Positions 23,701 to 35,511 of a stretch of 64,000 nt of DNA are shown piece after piece. Both the position numbers and the translations under genes were made by a program. The DNA is from Cryptolaemus montrouzieri (lineage: Eukaryota; Arthropoda; Insecta; Coleoptera; Coccinellidae). The notes below the pieces were generated by a model. The model was not told where the DNA came from. It was given only the letters and a program-made list of their open reading frames with translations, and did no database searches. The DNA is taken from the NCBI GenBank assembly GCA_013387265.2, contig JABFTP020000083.1:50640485-50704484 (forward strand), given 5' to 3'. The first letter of the stretch is position 1, and each line of letters opens with the position of its first letter.

Positions 23701-26700
23701 TTCAGGAGACTCTCTACTTTCTTCTTCAAACATATTGAAAAAAATATATTGTGCGTTGGTTTTACCTCATTTGACCTATGGTATTCGATAGACACTTAAG
23801 GTGAAACACTCTTATGGAGTGTATAACTAAGACTGAGAAATTTGGTTTCTAAATTCAGGAGACTCTACTTTCTCCTTCAAACATATTGAAAAAAGTATAT
23901 TGTGCGTTGGTTTTACCTCACTTGACCTATGGTATTCGATAGAAGCTTAAGATGAAACACTCTTATGGAGTGTATAACTAAGTCTGAGAAATTTGGTTCC
24001 TAAATTCAGGAGACTCTCTACTTTCTTCTTCAAACATATTGAAAAAAATATATTGTGCGTTGGTTTTACCTCATTTGACCTATGGTATTCGATAGACACT
24101 TAAGGTGAAACACTCTTATGGAGTGTATAACTAAGACTGAGAAATTTGGTTTCTAAATTCAGGAGACTCTACTTTCTCCTTCAAACATATTGAAAAAAGT
24201 ATATTGTGCGTTGGTTTTACCTCACTTGACCTATGGTATTCGATAGAAGCTTAAGATGAAACACTCTTATGGAGTGTATAACTAAGTCTGAGAAATTTGG
24301 TTCCTAAATTCAGGAGACTCTCTACTTTCTTCTTCAAACATATTGAAAAAAATATATTGTGCGTTGGTTTTACCTCATTTGACCTATGGTATTCGATAGA
24401 CACTTAAGGTGAAACACTCTTATGGAGTGTATAACTAAGACTGAGAAATTTGGTTTCTAAATTCAGGAGACTCTACTTTCTCCTTCAAACATATTGAAAA
24501 AGTATATTGTGCGTTGGTTTTACCTCACTTGACCTATGGTATTCGATAGAAGCTTAAGATGAAACACTCTTATGGAGTGTATAACTAAGTCTGAGAAATT
24601 TGGTTCCTAAATTCAGGAGACTCTCTACTTTCTTCTTCAAACATATTGAAAAAAATATATTGTGCGTTGGTTTTACCTCATTTGACCTATGGTATTCGAT
24701 AGACACTTAAGATGAAACACTCTTATGGAGTGTATAACTAAGACTGAGAAATTTGGTTCCTAAATTCAGGAGACTCTTCTCTCTGTTCTTCAAACATATT
24801 GAAAAAAGTATATTGTGCGTTGGTTTAACCTCACTTGACCTATGGTATTCGATAGAGGCTTAAGGTGAAACACTCTTATGGAGTGTATAACTAAGACTGA
24901 GAAATTTGGTTCCTAAATTCAGGAGATTCTCTACGGTTTTGACTGTAATTCTAATTTATATATTTGATACTCTCTAAAAATGTTTCCTTCTTGTTTTAGG
25001 TATATTACTTTTTGGACCCCCAGGAACTGGCAAAACTTTACTTGCAAAAGCTGTTGCTACGGAATGTAATCTGTGTTTTTTATCTGTCAAAGGACCAGAG
25101 TTGTTAAACATGTACATCGGACAGTCCGAAGAGAATATCAGAGAAGGTAAATATATTTTCAGTTGTATAAAATGCTGGATTATTTGTTTTAAGTAGCTTT
25201 GAAATCAAATGAAAAGCTTGTAATCTGAAGAAACAAATTATTATCTTTTTGATTGGGTTAATACTGAAATTAGAACTAAGGCGCTACTCGTGCGACTCGA
25301 CTTTTCATTCAGAAACAGTTTCTTTACAAATTGAAAGACTTTTTTTCCTCTGCCAAACCGACAATGATATTAAATTGGTTTTTTTTCAACTTCACAGTTT
25401 TCGAGAGAGCCAGAGGTGCATCCCCCTGTATAATATTTTTCGATGAATTAGATTCATTAGCACCTAACAGGGGTGTTTCTGGAGATTCCGGAGGGGTAAT
25501 GGATAGAGTTGTTTCCCAGTTGTTGGCAGAAATGGATGGAATCAACGAAAAAGCAACAGTTTTTGTAATAGGTATTTTGTTCAATACAAGCTCGTCGGTT
25601 CAAGTTTTAGGGTAGTTTTCAAATTTTAGGGGCTACCAATAGACCAGATTTGATAGATCCTGCTTTGTTGAGGCCCGGTAGATTCGATAAACTGTTATAT
25701 GTGGGGCCATCGATAGATTTTGAGTCGAGGTTATCAGTCTTGAAGGCTTTAACTAGAAAGTGAGTAATTTATTAATTTATTTATTTACATGATTAGAGAA
25801 AAGCTTCTCGTTAAGAATTGATGATTATCCAAAAAACGGTTATCTGAAAAATAAAGAGAAAAAGAGCTAAATAACTTGGTGTAAGTAAGATGAGGGAGTT
25901 TTGAAGTTTCAACCCAAAAAAAGAAAGAGATCTGATGCCATATGCATATAATGGAAGCCACCTGGATATCATGGCAGTTTCTTCAGAATTTCCACACTTG
26001 CAATTTGAACACTACAGTATTCCACTTGATGTTATTACAACACCCATAACCTGTTCTCAAACGATTTAAGGCACACCAAATATTTCTATTGAGATCAAAA
26101 CCAAGACTACTTCGAAAGATTTTGGCACAGACAACAAGATACAGCATATCGTCGACATGATTGAACTTTTTAGATTGTTATAGGAATATTACTTACCTAC
26201 AAATTGAACATTAATGGTACAAAAACAGATCCCTGTGGAACCCCATTCTTAAGAATAAAACGAACTGGTTTTCTCTCTGATGTCTTCTGTTAAAATAAAA
26301 ATAGAGTGTTGTTGTTAGAAAAAATAATTGTTTTGATTGGTTTTCAGGTTTCAATTAGACGAAGATGTTAATCTTGAAAATGTCATTAAAATATGTCCCG
26401 AAAATATTTCTGGAGCAGATTTTTATGGGATTTGTGCGAATGCTTGGAATAATGCTGTGAGAAGGATCATTCAAGATAGTGAAAATGGTAAGTTAACAAT
26501 TTTATTTTAGTTTTAATTATTTTCCACAATATTTTTCCTTTAAGTTGCATAAATATTGCAAAGTATGAGGTCGCTTAGGAAATACAAGAGATGGCATTGA
26601 TAGCATAGTGGATGATTTATTTTAATGTACATCATTGCTCACTAGATATCTAGATAAGTTTAAGGTTTTTTAGTCAGTTTAAATAATAAAATAATTCGCT

Positions 26701-27059
26701 TTACCATATTTTCTAAAACTTGTTGAACTACCCTCGTATTTGTATATGGAGTTTACCTCTAAATACTTCTCAACGTCATTTGTAACTAGATTCAAGTCCT
26801 ACCAAAGCGGCCTTGAAGTAACCTTAAGCATGGGATTTTATTTTATCAAATTTTTAATACAGAATTTATTCGTTCTCAATTATTATTGAAAATAGAATGT
26901 TTTACAGGTGCTAGGGATGTCAAAAATTTGAGCGGAAAAGATGTAATAGTAGAATTCATCGATTTTAAGAAGGCTCTAAGTTCAGTGAAACCGTCGATAA
27001 CGGAAGAAGACTTGAAATATTTTGAAAAATTGAGAAAAGAGATTAGTTCGAATATATAA
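17722..27059 (+). CDS. Pex6: Peroxisome biogenesis factor 6 (PEX6), type II AAA ATPase
   Basis: PEX6 works with PEX1 as the hexameric motor that pulls ubiquitinated PEX5 out of the peroxisome membrane. Exons seen: 17,722-18,797; 18,849-19,236; 19,288-19,455; 25,000-25,147; 25,398-25,571; 25,630-25,759; 26,348-26,487; 26,908-27,059 (stop TAA). All junctions are GT-AG and keep frame. The first part is the N domain. D1 is degenerate: IIGKKGCGTEILISS lacks the Walker A lysine, and ILYMKNFE replaces Walker B. D2 is canonical: LLFGPPGTGKTLLAKAV (Walker A), CIIFFDELDSLAPNRG (Walker B), GATNRPDLIDPALLRPGRFD (sensor 1 and arginine fingers). The total is about 792 codons against 980 in human. Problems: one base is missing at about 18,199-18,204, so the exon changes frame (LKIMLK to GVSFNFGK). 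Upstream, the same frame has stops at 17,617 (TGA) and 17,719 (TAG), so the true start is unresolved. Confidence 0.9.
19499..19652 (+). repeat. 23-bp minisatellite with TTAGG-like core
   Basis: About six to seven direct units of GGTTAGGTTAGTTTCCACTTATA at a constant 23-bp spacing (GTTTCC at 19,511, 19,534, 19,557, 19,580, 19,603). Units alternate CACTT/CAATT and GGTTA/TGTTA variants. Lies at the start of the large PEX6 intron. Confidence 0.9.
20290..20565 (+). pseudogene. Non-LTR RT fragment, source of the adjacent satellite
   Basis: The + strand reads FADDTVVFYKGVFWAGLREI from about 20,309, the RT catalytic box. Shifted frames then give NTDNTEFIAFSNH and, near 20,540, VKYLGVYVDRGLR, the usual LINE RT thumb. 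The reading runs directly into the first satellite monomer, which continues the same RT region. Intronic in PEX6, same strand. Confidence 0.75.
20566..24934 (+). repeat. Satellite array of ~153-155 bp monomers derived from RT sequence
   Basis: About 28 to 29 tandem monomers, each beginning GATAGAAGCTTAAGATGAAA or a close variant. Early monomers are 154-155 bp and later ones 153 or 151 bp, mainly through TCTATTCTTC versus TCTTCTTC. Each monomer, translated in shifting frames, gives RT thumb sequence (NTLMECITKT, RNLVPKFRRLSTF, VYCALVLPHLTYGI), matching the end of the RT fragment just upstream. Each contains a perfect hairpin, ACACTC-TTATG-GAGTGT. The first and last monomers share the variant GAGGCTT, while inner ones read GAAGCTT or GACACTT. 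From about 23,635 two monomer types alternate. Confidence 0.95.
25880..26290 (-). pseudogene. RT fragment antisense in a PEX6 intron
   Basis: On minus, about 26,270-26,225 reads ILKNGVPQGSVFVPLMFNL, RT motif B. After a deletion, about 26,080-26,050 reads WCALNRLRTGYG, the conserved start of the C-terminal zinc-binding-like region of RTE/Jockey-type LINEs. Frames are broken. It sits wholly inside the intron 25,760-26,347. Confidence 0.6.
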
Positions 27060-28165
27060 ATATTGCAGAGTGTACTTTATTTAGCGAGAACCAAACATAT
27101 GTACTCAGGTAACGTTTTCCCTGTAACTAGTGTCAGCCATCTTAGTGAACTTACAAAGATGGCTGAAATCTTTTATGTTAATAACTTTTGTTCTATGGTT
27201 TTTTACTTTTATGTTTTGAGAGATGTAATCAAAGTGGAGATAAAGATAACATACATTCTATGGTTCATGTGTATACCGAATTCTGTGTTTTTTTTAAACA
27301 CGGAATTAAAAGTAAGTGAGATGTGAATACCAACATAACGCCACTAAAAATCGAAAATCCAATAAACCCAGTCAAAATTCGATCATTTCGTATAGATCTT
27401 GTACTTCAAATTAAACATAATTTAAGAAATTACACAAATATTTCAAAGTATTTTTATATTTCCATTCATTCGAAACAATAAATTAAATTCAGTACAAAAT
27501 TCCTCAAATTCACAGCCAACAATAAAGAAAGGGTTTCAGTATCATAACATTTTCACAATTTCTTGATATTTATCGATTTTCTATTTTGTTATGAAACCCT
27601 CATTTAAAAACCTAAATTTTAATACACAATTTCATAGTCGTTTCTATGAAATCATTTACAATAAATTAAATATCACAATAAATCCATTTGATTATCATGA
27701 TTATTATTAAATAATCGATAAAGAATAATATATTTGGGAATAAATTAATTGCATTGTTTTTGATAACATTCATCGTAGATTGAAATTCTTTTTATTTGAT
27801 AAGTTGGATCTTATTAAATAAAAGAATATTTTAACACCTCAAGGTTTTAAGTTTTTGTTTGATGAATGTTATCATATAAATAATATAAAATAAACTTATT
27901 AGCTTGAACAAATATCTAAAACTAATCCCAACTCTATTAGTGTGGATCTTAGAACAATCATAGTTTATTTCAATTCTTCCAAGACTAATATCAAGAGAAA
28001 ATTTCAGGATTAACAAAACCAATACTTGCTTTAATTTTCATGAAATGTTCTCTTAGAATTCATGCCTAAGTTTTTTGGAACAGAATTTCATGCACTCCTC
28101 TATTACAGCAGTTTTGGTGATATAAATATTTGAATAGCTATAAAAACTAGCTATTTCATTCATTG
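27060..28165. other. Intergenic between PEX6 and the minus-strand peptide gene
   Basis: The two genes converge here. It is very AT-rich, has AATAAA-like sequences on both strands (for example near 27,477) and must contain both 3' UTRs. No other gene was seen. Confidence 0.4.
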
Positions 28166-31100
28166 CTACGCGTGTTGACCAAAATTAATAAACCTAAAGC
28201 ACCAGTTGTAGGCATCATCATCATTAGCACAGCACATGGGATAAACTATGGGAGATTTAGTCTGTTTAGCACATCTCTGACAAGTTTCTAAAACTTCATC
28301 CTGTAAAAGAAAATCCTGTTATTTTCATTCCAACATTCACTTATTCAATCAATTATCATTAAGTGTTCTTTCAAGTTTATCAGCACTCAAGTCCGATAAA
28401 ATATCTCAAAATATGCTGCGTGTGCCAAGGTCGTCGTTCATAAACAAATCATATTTATTTTGCAATAAAAAATGTTTTTGTACGCCCACAATCTTTCGTA
28501 ATTTTTACGAAATTCAAAATTTGACATTTATTTTGTCGTGAAAACCACAGAAAAAAAAAGATAATTCGTCTAGATTATCTTGTATTTATTTTTTATTTTA
28601 TTTATTGATACAATCTCAACACGATTACTCCCAATTACAGAGCCGAACAAGTATAGACAAATTTGCTCAAACCTAAAAAACAGATTTAAAAAAAACTTTC
28701 AAAAACAATAATGACAGAACGCATTGATAATGCAAACTCAAATAATAGAAATACACACCAAACAATCAAAACAATTTAAGTGCGTGAACTAAGTTTTGCT
28801 AATAAGTTTCTTTTGAATGTAGATTGAGAATGACTGATATCAATCGAAGAGGCCACCGTGTTGAAATAGTGACAGCTTCGATTGATAGGTGAGTTGAAGA
28901 AAACATCCGTAACAGCTCCAACGACGAAAAAGTGACATTGCCTCTGCCAGCGAGCCTGGGTACCAAAAACATCAGTCTGTCAAGCAGACACGAACAACAG
29001 ATGGAGTTATTCAGAAGTCCATACAAAAACATGCAGCACAAATATTTCCTTCTAATTTGAAGCTCCAACACAGAAAAACGATCGGTTAACAGAAACCCTG
29101 GCATTCCTCGGATAGGATATACTCCATCCTGTTTGTATGCCAGGTACCTTAGGAAGATTCTCTGGACGCAATTTAATATTTCACATAGTATGGATCCCAG
29201 ATAACACAGGCATATTCCAATCTAGACCGAACGAAAGCGAAATACAGAACCCTGAAAACAGCAGTGTTCCGGAAGCTCTTGGAATTCCTCAGAATAAAAC
29301 CCAACATTTTTCTTGCTCGCCGAACAACATCACCTATATGGTCCCGGAACGACCATTTCGAGTCGAGAAGCACCCCGAGATCACGAGAACAGAAAACACG
29401 TTCAAGTCGTGAGCCTGCCACCGAATAAGGAAAGAAATGTGGCGACTCTTTGCGCCTAATTGACATGTACTTGCACTTAGAGACGTTCAAAGGCAGTTTG
29501 TTTCTAAACACCACTGATGTATAATCAGCAACTCTCCTTGAAGACTCTGACAGTCCTCATTCGATCTTATTTCTGTGTAAATCTTGAGATCGTCCGCAAA
29601 GGCTACGCCCCCAACGTTTAGCCTCTCAAGTAAGTCATTTACGAAAATTGTGAACAGAAGCGGACCCAAAACCGACCCCTGAGGGACTCCCGAATGGGCT
29701 CCAAAATCCTGGGATCTGAATCCATTGTACATAACATATTGCTTTCGATCACTCAAATATGAATAGGAAAACCTGAGAAGGCTCAGAAGGAACACTATCT
29801 CCTTCATTCTTTTTATTTGAGCAACATGGTTCATGCGATCAAAGGCCTTAGAGAAATTCGTGAAGACCGTGTCAACCTGGCCACCCCGGTTCAAAACCTC
29901 AGTTACGTATTCCGAAAAACATGCAAGATTCGTTACAGTTGATCTACCGAACCTAAAACCATGTTGCCGGTCCGAAATCGATTGGATCAGCTGGAATGCT
30001 AAAGATTCATGCAATAGAAGCTCAAAAACCTTTGCAATGGAGCAAAGCAGGACCACAGGACGGTAGTTCTGTCCTATCACCGCTCTTGAAGATGGGACAG
30101 ATTTTCGCGATCCTCCACTCAGACGGAAACTGATTGTTCTTCAGGCACAGATTAAAAATTGAACATAGCGGAGCTACTATCGTCCCGATATCCTTTACTA
30201 TAAAACAAGGTATGCCGCCATCCCCAAAACTATCTTTAGATTTCATATTTTTAGTCACACGCAAAATATCTTGTTCGGTTATTGAGGGAAAAAATAGAAT
30301 TCGAGCCTCGACAATCAACCACACCCTCCGAGATAACGTCATCAATATTGACATCTGAATCCACAACATCATATACCCCACCGAAAAACATAGCAAATGC
30401 AGAAACGATCTTCTGGGGGCTATTCAGTATCTCACCTTGGTAATACATTTTCTTCTTTTCTATGATTACTAAAGTGTCAACTTCTGTCTATGAATGATAT
30501 TCATAGAAAATTGAATCAGTTAATTTCTGTCTTCTCAAAACGTTCTATAATACTGAATGACAATGAAAATTCCACATAATCTATGTAAAATGAGTACTAA
30601 CCACTCCCATCTTGCACTTATCTTCAGAGTTCCAATATTCTTCAAGTAACCCTGGTCTAGCTGACGCTTCGTAGAACGCCATAACAACCAAGAATAGCAC
30701 AAGAACTATTGCAACCTGTAACAACAACATTTCTATTAATAATTGTTTGGGAAGCTAGTCAACAATGGTAAATAACAAAAAACTAGATCCTTTAGGATTC
30801 GAATATTTCGAGTCGCAATAAAAAAGAAGATTTGGTCATCGAGTAAATTTCTGGTTTCAACCCTGAGGAAAAATATTCACTGAATAATATTTCATAGAAT
30901 TGGAACTATATACACAAGAACTTGTAGTGATTGAGTTGTCTAAGAATAATATCTCCGGATATTCAAACATTCTGTGGTTACAACAGAAACCTTGCCTTTT
31001 GTTTCATTTAAGGTAAGAAAAATACGAAAATCGTTGTGTCTATCATTGAATGTTGGTTATCATTGGAAATAATTTTGATTGATTGTTTTTGACGATAGCC

Positions 31101-32426
31101 ATAATTACAAGATGTCAGTATTGAAAAACATAGAATATTGTTGATAGAAAGATACACCTTGAATTCTATATAAAAGAAGAAGATGAAAACGTCTCAACAG
31201 TATTTTCTAAGAACAAGGAACAAGTATTTGTAGTAAACATTCAAACAATTATTTTGAAGAAATATGCAAAGATATTTTTAAATATTATTCGTTTAATATC
31301 ATTTATTTATGCTTTTTAAGCATGTTATGATTGTTTTTGTTTATTAAGGAATTTTTCAATCTCGCAAATGTACTCGAATTCTGATTTTATGGCGGCGTTT
31401 AAACGATCATCTCAATATTGAGTGGAATTTTCATATCGTTTACATAATTATTAGTTTCGCTATCGCCTCAACGCCACTTAAGGTTTATTTATTGAATATT
31501 TTCGTCTTGTTATCAGTTATACATTTAATAATTATGCCATTTCAGTTACAAATCATTCAATAATAGATTTAATTAACACCAATTAAGATTTCTTTTTAAA
31601 TAGACCAGAAATAATTAAAATAAATATTATCTATGGCTTAATCCAGTTCCGTGAAGTTACTTGGTGGGGATTATATTTAACTAGTCGCAGTAACCATTTC
31701 ACTATTGCTCCTTCTGAAGGGAATATAATCCATGCGGATATGTTAATGGGGCGAGAACCATGAATTTTATTTTTCAAGGTGTAAAATCATAAATTTATTC
31801 TGCAGTAGGAACTTTATGCTTCTGGATACCTATTATGTAGAATATCATGCAAGAAGCTGAAAGCTGGAACCTTTCGAGACAAATATATCTTTTTACTTTA
31901 AAATCTTATTATTACAACTTATTTTATTCATGCATTATTTGGCAGCATGATTTCTTCATTTCTGCTTGCAGAATAATGAACAGCAGCAACCTGCGTACTT
32001 TTGCATGTGATATGTCTATTCTATCATTCAACAAAAATAATTTGCTTAAGTGTCTCTTTTAGGTTTCAAATTATAGATTTCTTTGATTAAGCACCAACTT
32101 CAGCAGCAAATTTTCCACAACTGTCTTCAGGATGTCTGTTCTACTATAAATATAATTAAACATAATATTGTAGTAATTTGTTTGATTCACTAAGATTTTC
32201 TTTGGTCTTTAGGTCTGAATCTATAGATCTCTTTTGATCTGTACAATTCTCCAACAAGAACTGTTTTCCATGTGTTGTATTCATTTTCTCTAATAATTAT
32301 ATATAATAACGACCAATTTAATTTTGAAGCATCAACCGAAAAAATATCACTGTTTTTAAACAAATTTTAATCAATTTCGGATGTATTCAGATTGGAAAAA
32401 TTACTCACGTTGATTGAATATACCAT
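28166..32426 (-). CDS. Small secreted cysteine-rich peptide, 88 aa, three exons
   Basis: Exons on minus: 32,426-32,409 (MVYSIN), 30,715-30,602 and 28,300-28,166 (stop TAG). Donors GTGAGT and GTTAGT and acceptors TTACAG and TTTTACAG are good, all in phase 0. Residues 1 to about 25 are a signal peptide: MVYSIN then VAIVLVLFLVVMAFYEASA, with cleavage likely before or near RPGLLEEYWN. The mature chain of about 63 residues has six cysteines in a DKCK, ETCQRC, YPMCC, NWCF pattern and ends RFINFGQHA. It is probably a secreted hormone-like or structural peptide with three disulphides. I do not recognise the family, and no dibasic-flanked amidated peptide is evident. Exon 2 to exon 3 are separated by an intron holding a 1.9-kb LINE in the same orientation. 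Confidence 0.8.
28560..30450 (-). mobile_element. Non-LTR retrotransposon (Jockey/CR1-like), 5'-truncated, in intron
   Basis: Minus-strand RT in a few frames. FPSEWRIAKICPIFKSGDR is at about 30,130. QNYRPVVLLCSIAKVFE is at about 30,075, FTNFSKAFDRMNH (motif A) at about 29,850, SGVPQGSVLGPLLFTIFVND at about 29,690, FADDLKIYTE (motif C) at about 29,600, and the thumb LDSKWSFRDHIGD at about 29,360. A C-terminal tail follows to about 28,800 and an AT-rich 3' end at about 28,560. Upstream endonuclease is missing. Only a few frameshifts, so it is one of the younger LINE copies here. It lies in intron 2 of the peptide gene, sense to that gene. Confidence 0.85.
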
Positions 32427-32515
32427 TTTCGAAAATTGTGGGTGCACAAGTGCGGTGATAAAAATCAAAATATACACTTAGTCGTCGAACAGTCACCGTT
32501 TGAACAAAGTTCAGA

Positions 32516-32552
32516 ATACTACTGCAAGTTAGGAAATCTTGGATTTATATAA
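32516..32552 (-). promoter_or_regulatory. TATA/initiator promoter of the cysteine-rich peptide gene
   Basis: On minus a TATATAAA box at about 32,552-32,544 is followed about 28 bp downstream by TTGCAGTAG (about 32,524-32,516), an initiator-like sequence. This gives a 5' UTR of about 95 nt before ATG at 32,426. Spacing fits a focused promoter. Confidence 0.6.
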
Positions 32553-33139
32553 AATGTCTAGCAGGTCCCAAAGTCCACCATTTTGATAATTTTGATCACG
32601 TTCCCTACTCAAGGAATCATTACACCAGACATTGTAGTCAGAATTCCTGGAATTCTACTATCTTTCCTCAAAAGTTTGGAGTAGGAATCATCGTTTTGAA
32701 AGTGGGGATATTAACATCCGGTATTCCTCTGTTACTAGTCTATTTGGGTAGGGGGGAGTGTACTGAAGGTGTACTTACATATATCATCGTTGAATTGTTT
32801 TGTCTCCTTCAAAATTATCTTGAATTATATCATCAGTGCAAGCAGGAGAAATATCCTCGATGATTTTTGTTGAGTTTAATATTCCACACGATATTGGATT
32901 TATTTTTTGGTATCAACTATGAATTGTTGTAAGGAAAATAAGGGTGTACTATTGAGATTGACTATGTTGGGCTGCACAAGAACACCTTCAACTTCTTGTC
33001 ACAATGTTACATCATACTTTTTCCATAGTAATGCAAATATTACTACGTAAAAATATTATTTGAGATGGAAAAGTTTATTCAACAAGTATGAGCTTAAAAG
33101 TAAATTTGTTAGCAATTTTCTCATACGACCTACACTTGT

Positions 33140-33290
33140 GAATTTGGAGTTGGTGCAATCAACCCCTATTTCCAGCATCCCCAACTCAAAAATCATTCGA
33201 TCGAAAATAGGTCAAGTGGCACCTCGTTGGAAAGGTATTTCAATTTTCTTCGAATTTGGTATTTTCGAAATTCAGAATCAGCATACAGGG
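33140..33290. repeat. Extra terminal fragment of the adjacent Tc1/mariner element
   Basis: The block CCAGCATCCCCAACTCAAAA at 33,172 repeats the terminal region of the element that starts at 33,285 (compare CGGCATCCCCAACTCAAAA at 33,435). It looks like a solo end or a nested copy. Confidence 0.6.
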
Positions 33291-35160
33291 TGTCCCGGAG
33301 CAGGAACACTGAAAACCCAAATAACTTTTTGAAACTGGTTCATTTCGGTATAATACGAGAACATGTTTATGTTTGATTCGAGAATAAGACTCTCTTGCGT
33401 GAATATGGAATTTTTGCAATCAATCTCTTCCATTCGGCATCCCCAACTCAAAAAATCATACAAGTGATTACAGGTTGAGTGGCAAAGTTCCAGAAAGATT
33501 TTTCTATTTTCTGAATCACTGAGGCATTGGTTTCAGTTTGGCAATCGAGGTTTTCTGGCGTGAGGATCAGGATGAGGGATGATGGAGAAACTGATTGATG
33601 CTCATCTAAACAGGAAAACGAGATTTATTGAACTTGTATTCAATTGAAAACAAAAAACTAACTTGATTATTACAACAATTGTTCAAAATGACCTCCGCCC
33701 ACCTCCATACAGTTATACAGACGATTTTCGAACTCTCTTCTCACATTAGCGAAAACTTCAGGAGTCAAAAGTCGGCATTCTGTGATAATCCTCATCCGCA
33801 GCTCCTCCAGGTTTTCTGGTCTTGTGGCTTAAACTTTAGATTTTAGATGGCCCCACAAAAAAAAATCTAGGGGATTTAAATCTGGTGACCTGGCTGGCCA
33901 CTCAACAGGTCCTCTTCTACCAATCCACCTTCCTGGGAAATTTTCGTCTAAATATTGGCGCACCCGAGCATCATAATGCGGAGGAGCACCGTCTTGTTGA
34001 AAACGCATTTCGTCCTCAGAAAGAGTTGGATCGTTCTGTAAAATTTCTGTCAATCTAGGATGTATGTGTTCCTCTAACAACTGTAGGTAGCCATTTCCAT
34101 TCAGATTACCCTCAAAAAAGAAAGGCCCAACTAGATTATTGCCAAAAATTCCTGCCCAAACGTTCAACTTCTGAGGCCTTTGCGTGTGGGCCTCTCTAAA
34201 CCAATGAGGATTCTGTGTGTCCCAATATCGACAATTATGTCTATTCACTTCACCACTGAGCATAAAGGTGCTTTCATCAGAAAAACAGATGTTATTCAGA
34301 AAATTTGGATTAGCGTTTAGGTTTTCACTTAGATTTTCACAAAACTGTAAACGACGATCTGGATCATCTTCGTTTATTTCATGCACTAATTTTACCTTGT
34401 AGGGTGAAATTTGTGATGTTTCACGATTCTATGGACAGTTGTAGCTGATACACCAGTCAGACGAGATAGTTTTCTGATCGAAGTAGTATTCTCCATTTGT
34501 AGATGACCCACTACTGCCACTTCCGTTGCCTCATTTCTGACAGGACATGCCACTTCATGTTTTTGTTTGCCACCGAACCCGTAGCTAGGAATTTGTCAAC
34601 CAAATATTTAACGTACTGGTGACTGACTCCCCTTTCTCTTTCAGGATGGTTCCTATCGAATATCCTTGCCGTTTCTTTGGCACAACTGTTATTTCGAAAA
34701 TACGTCGATACAATTTCGACCCTTTCCTCAGTGGAATAAACCATTTTCAGATTAATTTCAACTGACGAACAGCAACAATAATGAGGAACTGATCTGAATA
34801 ATAATAATATTTCATTGCAAAAATGAGAAATAACAGATGACTGCACGCCAGATGGAAATGAAAAAAATGTGAACATTTTCAATTCAGAAATCAGCTTTAT
34901 TTCTTCGTAATTGATGCTCAACACATCGTACCCCAATACTTTTAACAGTTTCGAATTAATTTTAGTTGATAATTTCAAATGACGATATTGAATTTTTCGA
35001 AAGCGACATCCTGTATGGAGAGCCGAACTGAATGAAATGCTTTAATCATTCTGGAATTCAAAAACCTTTCTGAAGATATGCCACTTGAATTATTTGTATG
35101 ATTTTCAAGTTGGGGATGCTGAATGGAATATGTGTACAGAGAAATGGGTTAGCAGAACAG
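33285..35160 (-). mobile_element. Tc1/mariner-superfamily transposon
   Basis: Left end ATACAGGGTGTCCCGG at 33,284. CATCCCCAACTCAAAAAATC at 33,438 is mirrored on the right by GATTTTCAAGTTGGGGATG at 35,101-35,119, so the ends are long inverted repeats. They enclose a transposase on minus. Confidence 0.75.
33829..34743 (-). pseudogene. Tc1/mariner-type transposase, one frameshifted junction
   Basis: The N-terminal segment starts at MVYSTEERVEIVSTYFRNNS (34,743 down) and reads a helix-turn-helix-like domain to about 34,570. The catalytic segment is open from 34,386 to 33,829. It contains NNICFSDESTFML (first Asp), LNVWAGIFGNNLVGPFFFEG, RFQQDGAPPHYDARV (second Asp) and EWPARSPDLNPLDFFLWGHL (third acidic residue in SPD). 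I count 36 residues between the second and third Asp. All three catalytic blocks survive. The only clear break is between 34,570 and 34,390, where the frame changes and stops occur. Confidence 0.85.
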
Positions 35161-35499
35161 GTAAAATACTTATTAGAAATTAACATTGGATACTAATACA
35201 TTGGATACTAATACATAATTGTCTAGAAGTTGGAGACTAGAGCTGGGTATTCAGTACTAGGTATGTTTAAATGCATGTCATCTATATCCAGAGATAATAT
35301 CACCATTTGGGAGTTGTGTTTCACCATCTATGACTTTCCCTCTTTGAATGTTCAGGGTTTTACATTTTTCAATCTCGAATTTCATATGAACATCTGCCGA
35401 AAATTTACTGACAACTCTCAGCAGATCTTCCAATTGCTTTTTGTTCGAAGCATATAATTTGATGTCATCCATATATAGCAGGTGGGAGATTGTGTGATA

Positions 35500-35511
35500 G
35501 TTTCTATATGA
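35500..35511. repeat. Target-site duplication, left
   Basis: GTTTCTATATGA, identical to 35,997-36,008, flanks the small PLE unit. Confidence 0.85.

Noticed and set aside
20566..24934. CRISPR-like array
   Set aside because: The units are contiguous 153-bp tandem monomers without unique spacers, within an insect intron. It is a satellite.
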